Shown here piece by piece: positions 51,146-59,560 of a stretch of 64,000 nucleotides of DNA. The translations under genes were made by a program, and so were the position numbers. The DNA comes from Byssovorax sp. Lineage in GTDB: Bacteria > Myxococcota_A > Polyangia > Polyangiales > Polyangiaceae. The notes under the pieces are model-generated. The model did no database searches. It saw nothing but the letters and a program-made list of their open reading frames with translations, and was not told the DNA's origin. Location: positions 48,096-112,095 of the forward strand of contig JANYGI010000036.1 in the NCBI GenBank assembly GCA_025362495.1, read 5' to 3'. How positions within the stretch are numbered: position 1 is the first letter of the stretch; each line of letters begins with the position of its first letter.

Positions 51146-52033
51146 ATGACCACCAAGAAAGCCAGGACCACTGCTCCCGTCATTGCAGCCACGCAGAACC
51201 TCGCCACCTACGAGCCGCCCATCTACCATCCCGACGCGGGCAAGAAGGCCTTGCAGGGCCTCACAACGCAGCTCGACACCCTCACCGAGGCAGACCTCGT
51301 CACGCTCAAGCTCGACGTCGAAGCGGCCACGTATGCCGCGCTCGGCGTCGCCGGCTTCATCGCCGATCCCGGCATCCACGCTCGCTTTGCGCGGCTCCCT
51401 GCCGCAGAGCTCGACATCGCGCACGTCGACGGCCTCGGCGCCACCTGCTTTGCGATGCTCTATGCCCTCGGCGAGGCACGCGCCGCCTGTGCTCTGGTGA
51501 CGGAGAGCAAGGTCTCTCCCGAGATCCAGGCCGAGTCGGTCGAGGTCGAGAAGCGAATGCAGGCCGTCTGCGAGTACCAGCTCTCCGACGATCCGGAGAT
51601 CAAGCCGGAGCTCGATCGCCTCCGCCCCGGGATGGGCAACCGCGACACCGCGAACGATCTGCTCGGCTACGCGCGCATCTACGATCTGCGCCCGGACGTC
51701 GTGAAGGCAGATACGAAGAACTACCGGCGAGACGACGCCGCGAAGGCGCGCGATCTGGCCGGCAAGATCATCCAGGCGCTCTCCACCGCAATGACGCCCA
51801 GGGCGCGCGTGGCCCATGAGCGCTACGCCCGCGTGTGGACGTTGCTCGACCGCGGCTACAACGAGGTGCGGTTCGCGGGCCTCTGGCTACTTCGCAACGA
51901 TCCGCAGGCGGAGCAGCGTTTCCCTTCGCTCTTCTCCGCCGGACGTCCCACGCAGGGGCGACCGAAGAAGGTGACTGCCCCCGACGAGCCCACGAAGCCC
52001 GTGAACGGCAGCTCCACCACCTCACCCACGTGA
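51146..52033 (+). CDS. Hypothetical cytoplasmic helical protein
   Basis: 295 aa, ATG at 51146 with GAGGAGAG just upstream. Helical, soluble, and rich in Ala and charged residues: 'GKKALQGLTTQLDTLTEADLVTLKLDVEAATYAALGVAG', 'RYARVWTLLDRGYNEVRFAGLWLLRNDPQAEQRFPSLF', then a Lys/Pro/Thr tail 'GRPKKVTAPDEPTKPVNG' that looks disordered and could bind nucleic acid. No domain recognised. It stands alone in a hypothetical-rich segment with a 218-bp upstream gap. Function unknown. Confidence 0.6.
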   Translation: MTTKKARTTAPVIAATQNLATYEPPIYHPDAGKKALQGLTTQLDTLTEADLVTLKLDVEAATYAALGVAGFIADPGIHARFARLPAAELDIAHVDGLGATCFAMLYALGEARAACALVTESKVSPEIQAESVEVEKRMQAVCEYQLSDDPEIKPELDRLRPGMGNRDTANDLLGYARIYDLRPDVVKADTKNYRRDDAAKARDLAGKIIQALSTAMTPRARVAHERYARVWTLLDRGYNEVRFAGLWLLRNDPQAEQRFPSLFSAGRPTQGRPKKVTAPDEPTKPVNGSSTTSPT

Positions 52034-52086
52034 CGAAGTAGACGGCTTCTCTCCCTCCCGCTCTCCCGTCCTCCCGCGTTCACGCT

Positions 52087-52752
52087 CTACGCCGCCGCTT
52101 CGGAGATCTCCCTCCCGAGCGGCGTCGCATTGAGTATCGCCCGCAGCCGCACCCGCGCCCGGTGGAGCCGTGAGCGAACTGCGCTCTCGCTCACGGCGAA
52201 CTTCTGCGCGATCTCCTGCAGGCCCAGATCATCGTGATAGTGCGCCATCACCACATCACGGTAGTCGTCGGGTAGCTCGCCCAGGGCGGTGCGCACGTGA
52301 GCTTCGCGCTCCGCCATCGAGGCCGCGTCGTCGTCCGTCAACGCCGTGCGCACCGTGGGGAGCACGCTCAAGTCCTCCAGATCGAGGCCCTCCACGAGGC
52401 GGGCGCGCTGCCGACGCTGCGAGCGCATGAGCATCAAGGCCTCGTTGGCCGTCACCCGGAACAGCCACGTACTGAAGCTCGAATCGCCCCGGAAAGAACG
52501 GATCCGGCGGACGACCTGGAGCAGGGTCGACTGCACCAGATCCAGCCGGTCGTCATCGGATACCGGGTAGCGAGCGAGCTGTCGCTCCACGTGAGGACGA
52601 ATGATGCGAGTCAATGCGTCCAGGGAGTCGCGGTCTCCCTCTTTGACTTTCTCCAGGATCAACAGGAGCGCTGTGTCTCCGTGCAGCGAGCGCGCGGCGG
52701 TCGGCGCCGTCCGGGTCGAGGTCGTGATCGCGTTGTCCGCGGCCTGTGCCAT
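52087..52752 (-). CDS. ECF-type RNA polymerase sigma factor
   Basis: 221 aa. Sigma region 2: 'DALTRIIRPHVERQLARYPVSDDDRLDLVQSTLLQVVRRIRSFRGDSSFSTWLFRVTANEAL' (D-L-V-Q, F-R-G-D-S-S-F-S-T-W-L). Region 4: 'ALGELPDDYRDVVMAHYHDDLGLQEIAQKFAVSESAVRSRLHRARVRLRAIL'. No region 1.1 or 3, typical of ECF factors. No anti-sigma factor is adjacent, so control may be by another mechanism. ATG at 52752 preceded by GGAGGG nine bases upstream. Targets unknown. Confidence 0.92.
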   Translation of the reverse strand: MAQAADNAITTSTRTAPTAARSLHGDTALLLILEKVKEGDRDSLDALTRIIRPHVERQLARYPVSDDDRLDLVQSTLLQVVRRIRSFRGDSSFSTWLFRVTANEALMLMRSQRRQRARLVEGLDLEDLSVLPTVRTALTDDDAASMAEREAHVRTALGELPDDYRDVVMAHYHDDLGLQEIAQKFAVSESAVRSRLHRARVRLRAILNATPLGREISEAAA

Positions 52753-52948
52753 GTAAGGAACCCTCCGTCGCGGGCCTCACGTTGGAGGGAGGCCACCGGA
52801 ACGGGTGGCGAGCAAGCCTCAAGCCACGTCGTGGATGCGCAGTCGGTGCTCAGAGCGCCTCTCAAAACCTCCCGTCGTCGTCCGGCAGAGCCGCGGCGCT
52901 CGCCCGCGTTGGTCGGATTCGACGTGCATTCGCACGCCTTCATCCTCC

Positions 52949-53005
52949 CGCCTTGGCGAGCTTGCGTCTCTCTGGACGGCTCGGTCCGGTTTTGTTCGGC
53001 GCTCC
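52949..53005 (+). repeat. Dispersed repeat, copy B (upstream of hisZ)
   Basis: 57 bp, ~85% identical to the minus-strand reading of 28958-29013. Oriented toward hisZ, 21 bp before its GTG. The 3' part contributes the TTGTTC element of the putative hisZ promoter. Confidence 0.65.
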
Positions 53006-53020
53006 CAGCCGCGCTATAAG
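52992..53020 (+). promoter_or_regulatory. Sigma-70-like promoter of hisZ, possibly leaderless
   Basis: TTGTTC at 52992-52997 and TATAAG at 53015-53020 are spaced 17 bp, near-consensus for the housekeeping sigma. A start site ~7 bases beyond the -10 would fall on the GTG at 53027, and no Shine-Dalgarno is present, suggesting a leaderless transcript. Confidence 0.5.
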
Positions 53021-53026
53021 CGCCGC

Positions 53027-54274
53027 GTGACTTCCGCTGATGTGCCGAGGGCGCTCTCGCATCCATTGCCCGCAGGAATGCGGGACTTGCTCCCCGACGA
53101 GGCGCGCCGCCGCCGCGCGCTCGGGCGACGCGTGCTCGACCATTTCGCCCTGCACGGCTACCAGCTCGTGACGCCCCCGGCGTTCGAGTTCGCCGAGGTC
53201 CTCGAGCGCGGGCTGGGCACGCTCGATCCGTCGGACGTGCTTCGCTTCGTCGAGCCCGAGTCGGGCGAGGTCGCGGCGCTGCGCCCGGACATGACACCTC
53301 AGATCGCTCGGATGGTCGCGACCCGTCTTTCGCGCGAGCCGCGGCCGATCCGGCTCTGCTACGAGGGCACCGTCGTGCGTCGTCGGCAGGGCCGCGCGCG
53401 CCGTCACCGGCAGATGCCGCAGGCCGGGGTCGAGCTCTATGGCGCTCCGGGAATCGACGGCGATGTGGAGATCTTGCGCCTCGCCGCGTCGGTCGCGCGT
53501 CGGTGCGGGATCGAAGCCTTCGTGCTCGATCTCGGGCACGCGGCGATCGCCCGCTCGCTCCTCGCCACCCTCGCGAGCGACGTCGCCGCCGACATCAGCG
53601 ACGCGCTCGCGCAGAAGGACGCGTCGCGCATCGAGGCGATGCTCGTCTCTGCCGGCGCAGAGGCGGCGATCGTGCGCGCCCTCGCCGCGCTCCCGGAGCT
53701 GCACGGAGCCGACGAGATCGTGTTCGATCGCGCGCTGCCGCTGCTCGCGGGCACGCCCGCCGAGGCGCCCGCGCGCGAGCTCCGCGCCCTCTGGGACACG
53801 GCCCGTCGCGTCGATCCCGAGCTCGCCGCCGCCCTGCGGATCGATCTCGGCGAGGTGCGCGGATTCGCCTATTACACCGGCGCGATCTTCCACCTGCTCG
53901 CGCCCGGACCGGGCGAGCCGATCGGCGCGGGCGGTCGCTACGACGATCTGCTGGCCCGCTTCGACGCGCCGATGCCGGCCACGGGCTTCGCGCTCCACCT
54001 CGATCCCGTGGCCTGGGCGCTCGAAGCGGCGGGCGTACCCGACGAGCGACCGCCGGCGGTGCTCGTCGTCGCCGGCGAGGGGGCCGAGGCCCAGGCGCAG
54101 GCGCTGCGCGCCCGGGGGATCCCCGCCGTCGTCCACGCCGCCGAAGGGGCCGAGGCGCACGCCCGCGCATGGCGATTTTCCCATGTTCTCTCGGCCGCGG
54201 TGATCACGAAGATCGATCCGGCGAGCCCGGAGGACCCGGATGTCCTGGCGCGCGTGGTCTCCGCCGTGCGATGA
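53027..54274 (+). CDS. hisZ: ATP phosphoribosyltransferase regulatory subunit / HisRS-like protein
   Basis: 415 aa from GTG at 53027. HisRS-like class II core: 'PAGMRDLLPDEARRRRALGRRVLDHFALHGYQLVTPPAFEFAEVLERGLG', 'ALRPDMTPQIARMVATRL' (motif 2-like) and 'FAYYTGAIFHLLAPGPGEPIGAGGRYDDLL' (motif 3-like). It ends with a short alpha/beta tail rather than the full HisRS anticodon-binding domain. HisZ is the regulatory partner of the short HisG that starts histidine synthesis; hisG is not in the window. The gene is 37 bp upstream of purA, a hisZ-purA pairing seen in several bacteria. Confidence 0.85.
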   Translation: MTSADVPRALSHPLPAGMRDLLPDEARRRRALGRRVLDHFALHGYQLVTPPAFEFAEVLERGLGTLDPSDVLRFVEPESGEVAALRPDMTPQIARMVATRLSREPRPIRLCYEGTVVRRRQGRARRHRQMPQAGVELYGAPGIDGDVEILRLAASVARRCGIEAFVLDLGHAAIARSLLATLASDVAADISDALAQKDASRIEAMLVSAGAEAAIVRALAALPELHGADEIVFDRALPLLAGTPAEAPARELRALWDTARRVDPELAAALRIDLGEVRGFAYYTGAIFHLLAPGPGEPIGAGGRYDDLLARFDAPMPATGFALHLDPVAWALEAAGVPDERPPAVLVVAGEGAEAQAQALRARGIPAVVHAAEGAEAHARAWRFSHVLSAAVITKIDPASPEDPDVLARVVSAVR

Positions 54275-54311
54275 AGGGGTCGCAACAACGCCCCTTACGC
54301 GAGGAGTATCG

Positions 54312-55604
54312 ATGTCCGCGATCGTGATCGTCGGCGCCCAGTGGGGCGACGAAGGCAAAGGAAAGATCGTCGACCTGTACACGGAGACGGCTGACGTCGT
54401 CGTCCGCTATGCGGGCGGCCCCAACGCAGGTCACACCCTCGTCGTCGGCGAAGAGCGGATCGTGGTCCGCCTCATCCCGAGCGGGATCCTGCGACCGAAG
54501 GCTCGCTGCATCATGGGCCAGGGCATGGTGGTCGATCCCGCGGTCCTGGTCGGCGAGATCGACGCGCTCAGCGTGCGCGGTCACTCCACCGAAGGGCGGC
54601 TGTTCGTCTCCGATCGCGCCCACGTGATCATGCCGTACCACCCGGAGATCGACGCCCTGCGCGAGCACGCGGGCAGCGCCCCCGGCGGCACCAAGATCGG
54701 CACGACGAAGCGCGGCATCGGCCCCTGCTACGAGGACAAGGCCGCGCGCCGCGGCATCCGCATGGGCGATCTGCGCGACCTCGGCCGCGTGCAGAAGCTC
54801 GCCGAGCGCGCGCTGTCCGAGTGGGCTCCAGTGATCCTCGCGCTCGGCGGCGCGCTCCCCGATCTCAACAAGATCATGGGCGAGCTCGCGGTGTTCGCGA
54901 AGCGCCTCCTGCCGCTGATCACCGACACGGCGCTGCTGCTCGAAGACGCGCAGAAGCGCGGCGAGAACATCCTGCTCGAGGGCGCGCAGGGCACGCTGCT
55001 CGATCTCGATCACGGCACCTACCCCTTCGTGACCTCGTCGACCGCGGTCGCGGGCGGCGCGGCGGTGGGCGCGGGGATCGGGCCGACGCGGATCCGTCGC
55101 GTCGTCGGGATCACCAAGGGCTACGCGACGCGCGTGGGCGAGGGCCCGTTCCCGACCGAGCTCCACGACGCGACCGGCGCGCGCATTCGCGAGGCCGGGA
55201 GCGAGTTCGGATCGGTCACGGGGCGGCCGCGTCGCACCGGCTGGCTCGACTTGCCGGCGCTGCGCTACGCCGCGCGCGTGAACGGTCTCGACGGGCTCGC
55301 CGTGACGAAGATGGACGTGCTCACGGGGCTGCCCGAGGTGAAGGTCTGCGTCGCCTACGACACGCCCGAAGGCCGCACGCGCGAGCTGCCGATCGATCAC
55401 CTCGGCACGGCCCAGCCCGTGTACCAGGCCTTCCCCGGGTGGTCCGAGGTGCTGGCCTCGGCGCGCGTGCTTGCGGACCTCCCGGACACGGCGCGCACCT
55501 ACCTGAAGTTCCTGTCGGACGAGACCGGAGTCCCCGTCGATCTCGTGAGCGTCGGCGCGCGGCGCGACGAGACAATTGTGCTTCGCAATCCGTTCGCCGA
55601 GTAG
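54312..55604 (+). CDS. purA: Adenylosuccinate synthetase
   Basis: 430 aa, ATG at 54312 with AGGAG upstream. 'VGAQWGDEGKGKIVDLY' holds the P-loop-like GDEGKGK with the catalytic Asp, and 'GGPNAGHTLVV' the catalytic His. Further family segments: 'GTTKRGIGPCYEDKAARRGIRMGDL', 'EGAQGTLLDLDHGTYPFVTSS' and 'TGRPRRTGWLDLPALRYA'. It condenses IMP with aspartate using GTP, the first step toward AMP. Full-length and normal for the family (~430). Located 37 bp after hisZ, so both are probably expressed from the upstream promoter. Confidence 0.98.
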   Translation: MSAIVIVGAQWGDEGKGKIVDLYTETADVVVRYAGGPNAGHTLVVGEERIVVRLIPSGILRPKARCIMGQGMVVDPAVLVGEIDALSVRGHSTEGRLFVSDRAHVIMPYHPEIDALREHAGSAPGGTKIGTTKRGIGPCYEDKAARRGIRMGDLRDLGRVQKLAERALSEWAPVILALGGALPDLNKIMGELAVFAKRLLPLITDTALLLEDAQKRGENILLEGAQGTLLDLDHGTYPFVTSSTAVAGGAAVGAGIGPTRIRRVVGITKGYATRVGEGPFPTELHDATGARIREAGSEFGSVTGRPRRTGWLDLPALRYAARVNGLDGLAVTKMDVLTGLPEVKVCVAYDTPEGRTRELPIDHLGTAQPVYQAFPGWSEVLASARVLADLPDTARTYLKFLSDETGVPVDLVSVGARRDETIVLRNPFAE

Positions 55605-55742
55605 TCTTCCCATGGTCGGGACCCGAGGCCGCTACGCTTCGGACCTGACCGCGAGCCGCATCGATCCCCGATCGTTCGCGCCCCGGCTGGGAAGGTTGTA
55701 TCGTGGCCCGACGGCGCGCCGAGGCGCATCGAGGGCACATCC

Positions 55743-56666
55743 ATGAGCGGTGAAGATCGAGCGGAGCGGGGCACCCCGCCGGACGGTATGCGAGCGCGCG
55801 CGGCGAAGGCCGAGCAGCCGCGTCCTGCAAGCGGTCCACCCCCGTTGCCGGACGCAGGGGGCCCCGCCCCCGCGGCGAAGGTCAGGAAGCAGAAGCCGCC
55901 GCCGGGGTTCATTTCGGGCGGCGCCCTCGACATGGCGCGCGGCCACGCGGCGAACATCCAGCCGAAGGCGCAGGGCGCGGCGCTCACGCCCGCCGTTCCG
56001 CGCGTGGTGCTCTCCGTCGAGACCGATTCGCGCCGCGTGCCCACCGCGCCGCGCTTGATCGCGGGCGGCAAGGGCGACAGCGAGCGTCCGCCGCCCGCGT
56101 TGCTCGAGGCCGCAGCCGCAGCAGCAGCGACGCCCGCGCCCTCCGCGGCGAGCCCGAGCCCCTGGGGTGCGGCCGCGGTCGAGGTCGTCGACAAGCGCGA
56201 TCTCCCCTCGGCGAACCTCCCCGTCGCGCCCGCGCCCGTTGTCGCGCCGCCGCAGCAGAAGAGCGGCGGCTGGCTGCGCTTCGCGGTGGTGCTGATGCTG
56301 CTCCTGCTCACGGCCGGCATCGTGCGCCGCGTGCGCGGGATGAGCAGCGGCGTCGACGCGACCAACGCCCCGCAGCGCACCATCGCCGTCGCGCCCCCGC
56401 TCCCGCCCGAGGCCACGGCCGATCCCACGGCGACGGCCGCCGTGCACCAGCGCAACGTGTCCGCGGTGGCCCCCGCCGAGGCCGATCCTTCCGCCGTGCC
56501 GAGCGCCGACCCTTCGGTGGATCCCGGCGCCGATCCGAGCGCCCAGGCCCCGGATCCCTCGGCGGCGGTCGCCGCGCCGCGCCCCCACGTCGCGCCGCCG
56601 CCGCCGAAGCCGACCTTCAAGCCGCTGTTCGAGCTTCCGCAAGAAAAAGCCAAAGAAACGCCTTGA
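55743..56666 (+). CDS. Pro/Ala-rich single-pass membrane protein
   Basis: 307 aa. The chain is mostly disordered-looking: Lys/Arg/Pro-rich N-terminal ~90 residues, an Ala/Pro/Ser stretch, one membrane helix ('WLRFAVVLMLLLLTAGIV', residues ~178-195) and a C-terminal Pro/Ala/Asp-rich tail with 'DPSAVPSADPSVDPGADPSAQAPDPS' near-repeats ending in 'PPPPKPTFKPLFELPQ'. Such tails occur in envelope-associated myxobacterial proteins. No domain is recognised. It precedes the TPR/PEGA gene by 6 bp and so probably opens the envelope module operon. Confidence 0.6.
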   Translation: MSGEDRAERGTPPDGMRARAAKAEQPRPASGPPPLPDAGGPAPAAKVRKQKPPPGFISGGALDMARGHAANIQPKAQGAALTPAVPRVVLSVETDSRRVPTAPRLIAGGKGDSERPPPALLEAAAAAAATPAPSAASPSPWGAAAVEVVDKRDLPSANLPVAPAPVVAPPQQKSGGWLRFAVVLMLLLLTAGIVRRVRGMSSGVDATNAPQRTIAVAPPLPPEATADPTATAAVHQRNVSAVAPAEADPSAVPSADPSVDPGADPSAQAPDPSAAVAAPRPHVAPPPPKPTFKPLFELPQEKAKETP

Positions 56667-56672
56667 GAACGA

Positions 56673-57788
56673 GTGAGCGTGAGCGTGAAACTCCATCGAT
56701 CGCTGGGTACAGCCTTGCTCGTCGCCGCGGCCGTCGCCGCGACGCCGGGGGCCGCACGGGCCGCGGACACCAAGACGGCGCCTCCGCCCGCCAAGACCAC
56801 GACGGGGCCGACTGCCGCCAAGCAGGCGGCTCGTCCGGCCACCCCCGCCACGCCCTCGGGCACGGACGACGAGCGGGCGGCAAAGTGGCTGAGCGAGGGC
56901 AACAAGGCCTTCAAGGACGGTAAATTCGCCGAGGCCGAGAGGGCGTACAAAGAGGCCTTTGCCCTCAAGCCCGTCTACGACATCGCCGGCAACCTGGCCA
57001 TGGCGGAGTTCGCGCAGAGCAAGCACCGCGACGCGGCCGAGCACCTGGCGCTGGCGATTCGCCTCTTCCCCGTCACGGGCGAGCCGGCGACGCGCGAGCA
57101 GATGCAGAAGACGTTCGACCAGTGCAAGGGCCATGTCGGCTCGGTCAAGGTCGAGATTGCCACCGTGCGCGGCGCCCAGGTGAGCGTCGATGGCAAGGTG
57201 TTCGGCGAGGCCCCGCTCGCGGACGATCTCTTCCTCGATCCGGGCCAGCACACCATCTCGGTGACGGCCAAGGGCTACAAGGACGCGTCGAAGAGCGTCA
57301 CGGTGCAGAAGGGCATCGCCTCGGTGGTGAAGCTCGATCTGGTGCTGTTGCCGCCCGAGGTGGTGGTGAAGAACGGGCCTGAAGCGCCGCCGCCGCCGCC
57401 TCCGCGCAGCAAAAAGCCGGCGGTCGCGCTCGGCGTGGTGGCGGTGGTCGGCTTCGGCGTCGGTGGGGCCTTGCTCGGCATCGCAGGCGGCAAGGCGTCC
57501 GACGCCAACACCCAGGCGGCGAGCATCACGGGCGCTCGCTGCGTCGCTCCGCCGGGGACCAACATTAACCCTGCGTGCACCAAGCTCGTCGACACCGCGA
57601 ATTCGGCCGACGGTCTCCACAACGCGGGTGTCGGCGTGCTCGTCGCCGGAGGCGTCGTCGGGGTCGCGGCGATCACGTATCTGCTCCTCCCCCCCAGGGC
57701 CGCTAAGAAGGCTTCGACCACGGGGGTTCGCGCGACGCCGCTGGTCGGTCCAGACGGCGCAGCGCTGATGGTCTCGGGCTCGTTCTAG
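56673..57788 (+). CDS. Secreted TPR/PEGA protein with -VSGSF C-terminus
   Basis: 371 aa from GTG. Signal peptide 'LGTALLVAAAVAATPGAARA', then a Pro/Thr linker. TPRs are at ~65-140 ('SEGNKAFKDGKFAEAERAYKEAFALKPVYDIAGNLAMAEFAQSK'). A PEGA domain at ~160-225 contains 'VSVDGKVFGEAPLADDLFLDPGQHTISVTAKGYKD'. Two helices follow ('AVALGVVAVVGFGVGGALLGIAG', 'VGVLVAGGVVGVAAITYLLLP') and the chain ends 'TPLVGPDGAALMVSGSF'. Two paralogues with the same ends lie at 61104 and 37426. It is followed 25 bp later by a glycine-rich lipoprotein gene, its likely partner. Confidence 0.75.
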   Translation: MSVSVKLHRSLGTALLVAAAVAATPGAARAADTKTAPPPAKTTTGPTAAKQAARPATPATPSGTDDERAAKWLSEGNKAFKDGKFAEAERAYKEAFALKPVYDIAGNLAMAEFAQSKHRDAAEHLALAIRLFPVTGEPATREQMQKTFDQCKGHVGSVKVEIATVRGAQVSVDGKVFGEAPLADDLFLDPGQHTISVTAKGYKDASKSVTVQKGIASVVKLDLVLLPPEVVVKNGPEAPPPPPPRSKKPAVALGVVAVVGFGVGGALLGIAGGKASDANTQAASITGARCVAPPGTNINPACTKLVDTANSADGLHNAGVGVLVAGGVVGVAAITYLLLPPRAAKKASTTGVRATPLVGPDGAALMVSGSF

Positions 57789-57813
57789 GCTACTTCTCGT
57801 AGGGAACCACGAT

Positions 57814-59472
57814 ATGCGACACACGCGTTACTTGATCCTTGCTTCGGCCCTGGTCGGCCTCGGCTCCGCCTCGTGTGGTACGTTTGCCGACGACTGCTTC
57901 TCCGGGAAAGAGTGCGCCGGCGCCTTCGGCAAGGGGGGCTCTTCCTCCACCTCGAGCGGCATGGGGGGCGACGCGACCACGACGAGCAGCAACAGCAGCA
58001 CGAGCACGGGCGTGATTCCCGGGTGCGGCGACGAGATCGTCGACGGAGCGGCCCTCGAGACGATGGGCGTCATCAGCGACAAGTGTGGTGTGTTCGTCCA
58101 GATCGACGCGGCGGCGGGCGGGACCGGGTCGAGCGCGAAGCCCTACAAGTCGATCCAGGAGGCAATCGCCGCGGCCAGCGGCAAGAACGTCTACGTGTGC
58201 AAGAGCGCGGACCCCAAGATGGTGTTCAGCGAGGCGGTCACCATCCAGGATCCGGTCGCGGTCTATGGCGGGTTCGACTGCAAGAGCGGCTGGAAATTCC
58301 ATGCGGCCGACCGGAGCGCGCTCACGGCGCCGGTCAACGTGATCCCGCTGTCCATCTCGGCTCAGGGCGTGACGATTGCCAATCTGGCGATCACCACCGC
58401 TCAGGCGAGCGGACCCGGGAAGTCGTCTGTCGCGGTGCTCGCCAGCGCCGCGACGGTGACGTTCGACGCCTGCGACATCGAAGCCAAGGATGGAGTCCCC
58501 GGCGCCGACGGTGATCCGGGCGCTCCGCTCATGGGCGGCAATGTGCCGCCGGCGACCGCTGGAACGCCTGGCGCGAACGGGACGCTGGCGTGCGCCGATC
58601 TCGACATGAACGGGACACCGGATACGACGCTCGCCGGCGGGGTCGGTCCGATGAACTCGTGTGCAACGGATCCCAGCGTTGGTGGAGATGGCGGCTCCAG
58701 CAAACAATCCAACGGAAACCCTGGTACTCCCGGCGTGACCGGTGCCTTCGGCGCGAACGGCATTGGCCAACCGGTGAGCGGCGTTTGGAGCTGTTCGGGC
58801 GCGGAGCCTAACGGCGGAGGAGACGCCGGCGACGTCGGTAAAGACGGTGATCCCGGTCCTGCGGGGAAGGGCATCGGCAAGCTTGTCGCGACGGGCTACC
58901 AGGGCACCGACGGCACGTCCGGTAAAGCCGGCACGTCGGGTCAGGGCGGCGGCGGCGGCGGCGGTGCCAAGGGTGGTATGGCCATCTGCTCCGGTGGCAA
59001 GCCGGGCGCGGGCGCTTCGGGCGGCGGCGGCGGCGCCGGTGGCTGCGGCGGCGGCGGCGGCAAGGGCGGCGCGGCGGGTGGATCGAGCATCGCGATTGCC
59101 AGTCTCGGCTCCAAGGTGACGCTGAAGGACAGCTCGCTCAAGACGGGCAACGGCGGAGCGGGCGGCAAGGGCGGAGACCTCCAGTCGGGCGGCGACGGTG
59201 GAAACCCCGGCGCCGGGCAGGCCGGTTCGAACGGCTCGAGCAGCTCGTGTGATGGCGGCAAAGGTGGCACCGGCGGCAAAGGTGGTCCCGGCGGCGGCGG
59301 CCAGGGCGGCCACTCGATCGGCATTGCCTACGTCGGGACGGCGCCCACGCAGGTCGGCAAGGTCGTGGTGAAGGTGGGCAATCTCGGCGCCGGCGGCCTC
59401 GGCGGCAATGCCTCCATCCAGATGAACGACGGTGATCACGGGGCGGCGGTGGAACAGCAGGTCTTCCCCTGA
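57814..59472 (+). CDS. Glycine-rich repeat lipoprotein, paralogue 1
   Basis: 552 aa. Signal '[17 protein letters not shown]' with a lipobox Cys, then a Ser/Thr spacer with 'CGDEIVDG'. Residues ~80-220 form a right-handed beta-helix-like region ('[21 protein letters not shown]', '[15 protein letters not shown]', '[13 protein letters not shown]'). From ~220 to 500 the chain is strikingly Gly-rich with GGxGG units ('[11 protein letters not shown]', 'GGGGGAGG', '[19 protein letters not shown]'), ending in '[19 protein letters not shown]'. Composition recalls PE_PGRS proteins, without the PE domain. Surface-exposed, probably elastic or adhesive. A paralogue is at 62165. Confidence 0.7.
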   Translation: MRHTRYLILASALVGLGSASCGTFADDCFSGKECAGAFGKGGSSSTSSGMGGDATTTSSNSSTSTGVIPGCGDEIVDGAALETMGVISDKCGVFVQIDAAAGGTGSSAKPYKSIQEAIAAASGKNVYVCKSADPKMVFSEAVTIQDPVAVYGGFDCKSGWKFHAADRSALTAPVNVIPLSISAQGVTIANLAITTAQASGPGKSSVAVLASAATVTFDACDIEAKDGVPGADGDPGAPLMGGNVPPATAGTPGANGTLACADLDMNGTPDTTLAGGVGPMNSCATDPSVGGDGGSSKQSNGNPGTPGVTGAFGANGIGQPVSGVWSCSGAEPNGGGDAGDVGKDGDPGPAGKGIGKLVATGYQGTDGTSGKAGTSGQGGGGGGGAKGGMAICSGGKPGAGASGGGGGAGGCGGGGGKGGAAGGSSIAIASLGSKVTLKDSSLKTGNGGAGGKGGDLQSGGDGGNPGAGQAGSNGSSSSCDGGKGGTGGKGGPGGGGQGGHSIGIAYVGTAPTQVGKVVVKVGNLGAGGLGGNASIQMNDGDHGAAVEQQVFP

Positions 59473-59560
59473 GCTTCGCGCCGCGGAACCGGCTGTTATC
59501 GCCGGCTTCTTTCCCGTGAATTTCTGACCGTGCAAGCTGAAGAGGGGCGCAGGTAACTGC

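Noticed and set aside
55632..57824. Long frame antisense to the TPR/PEGA gene
   Set aside because: Arg/His/Gly-rich shadow with no family match; the plus-strand gene has TPR and PEGA domains.
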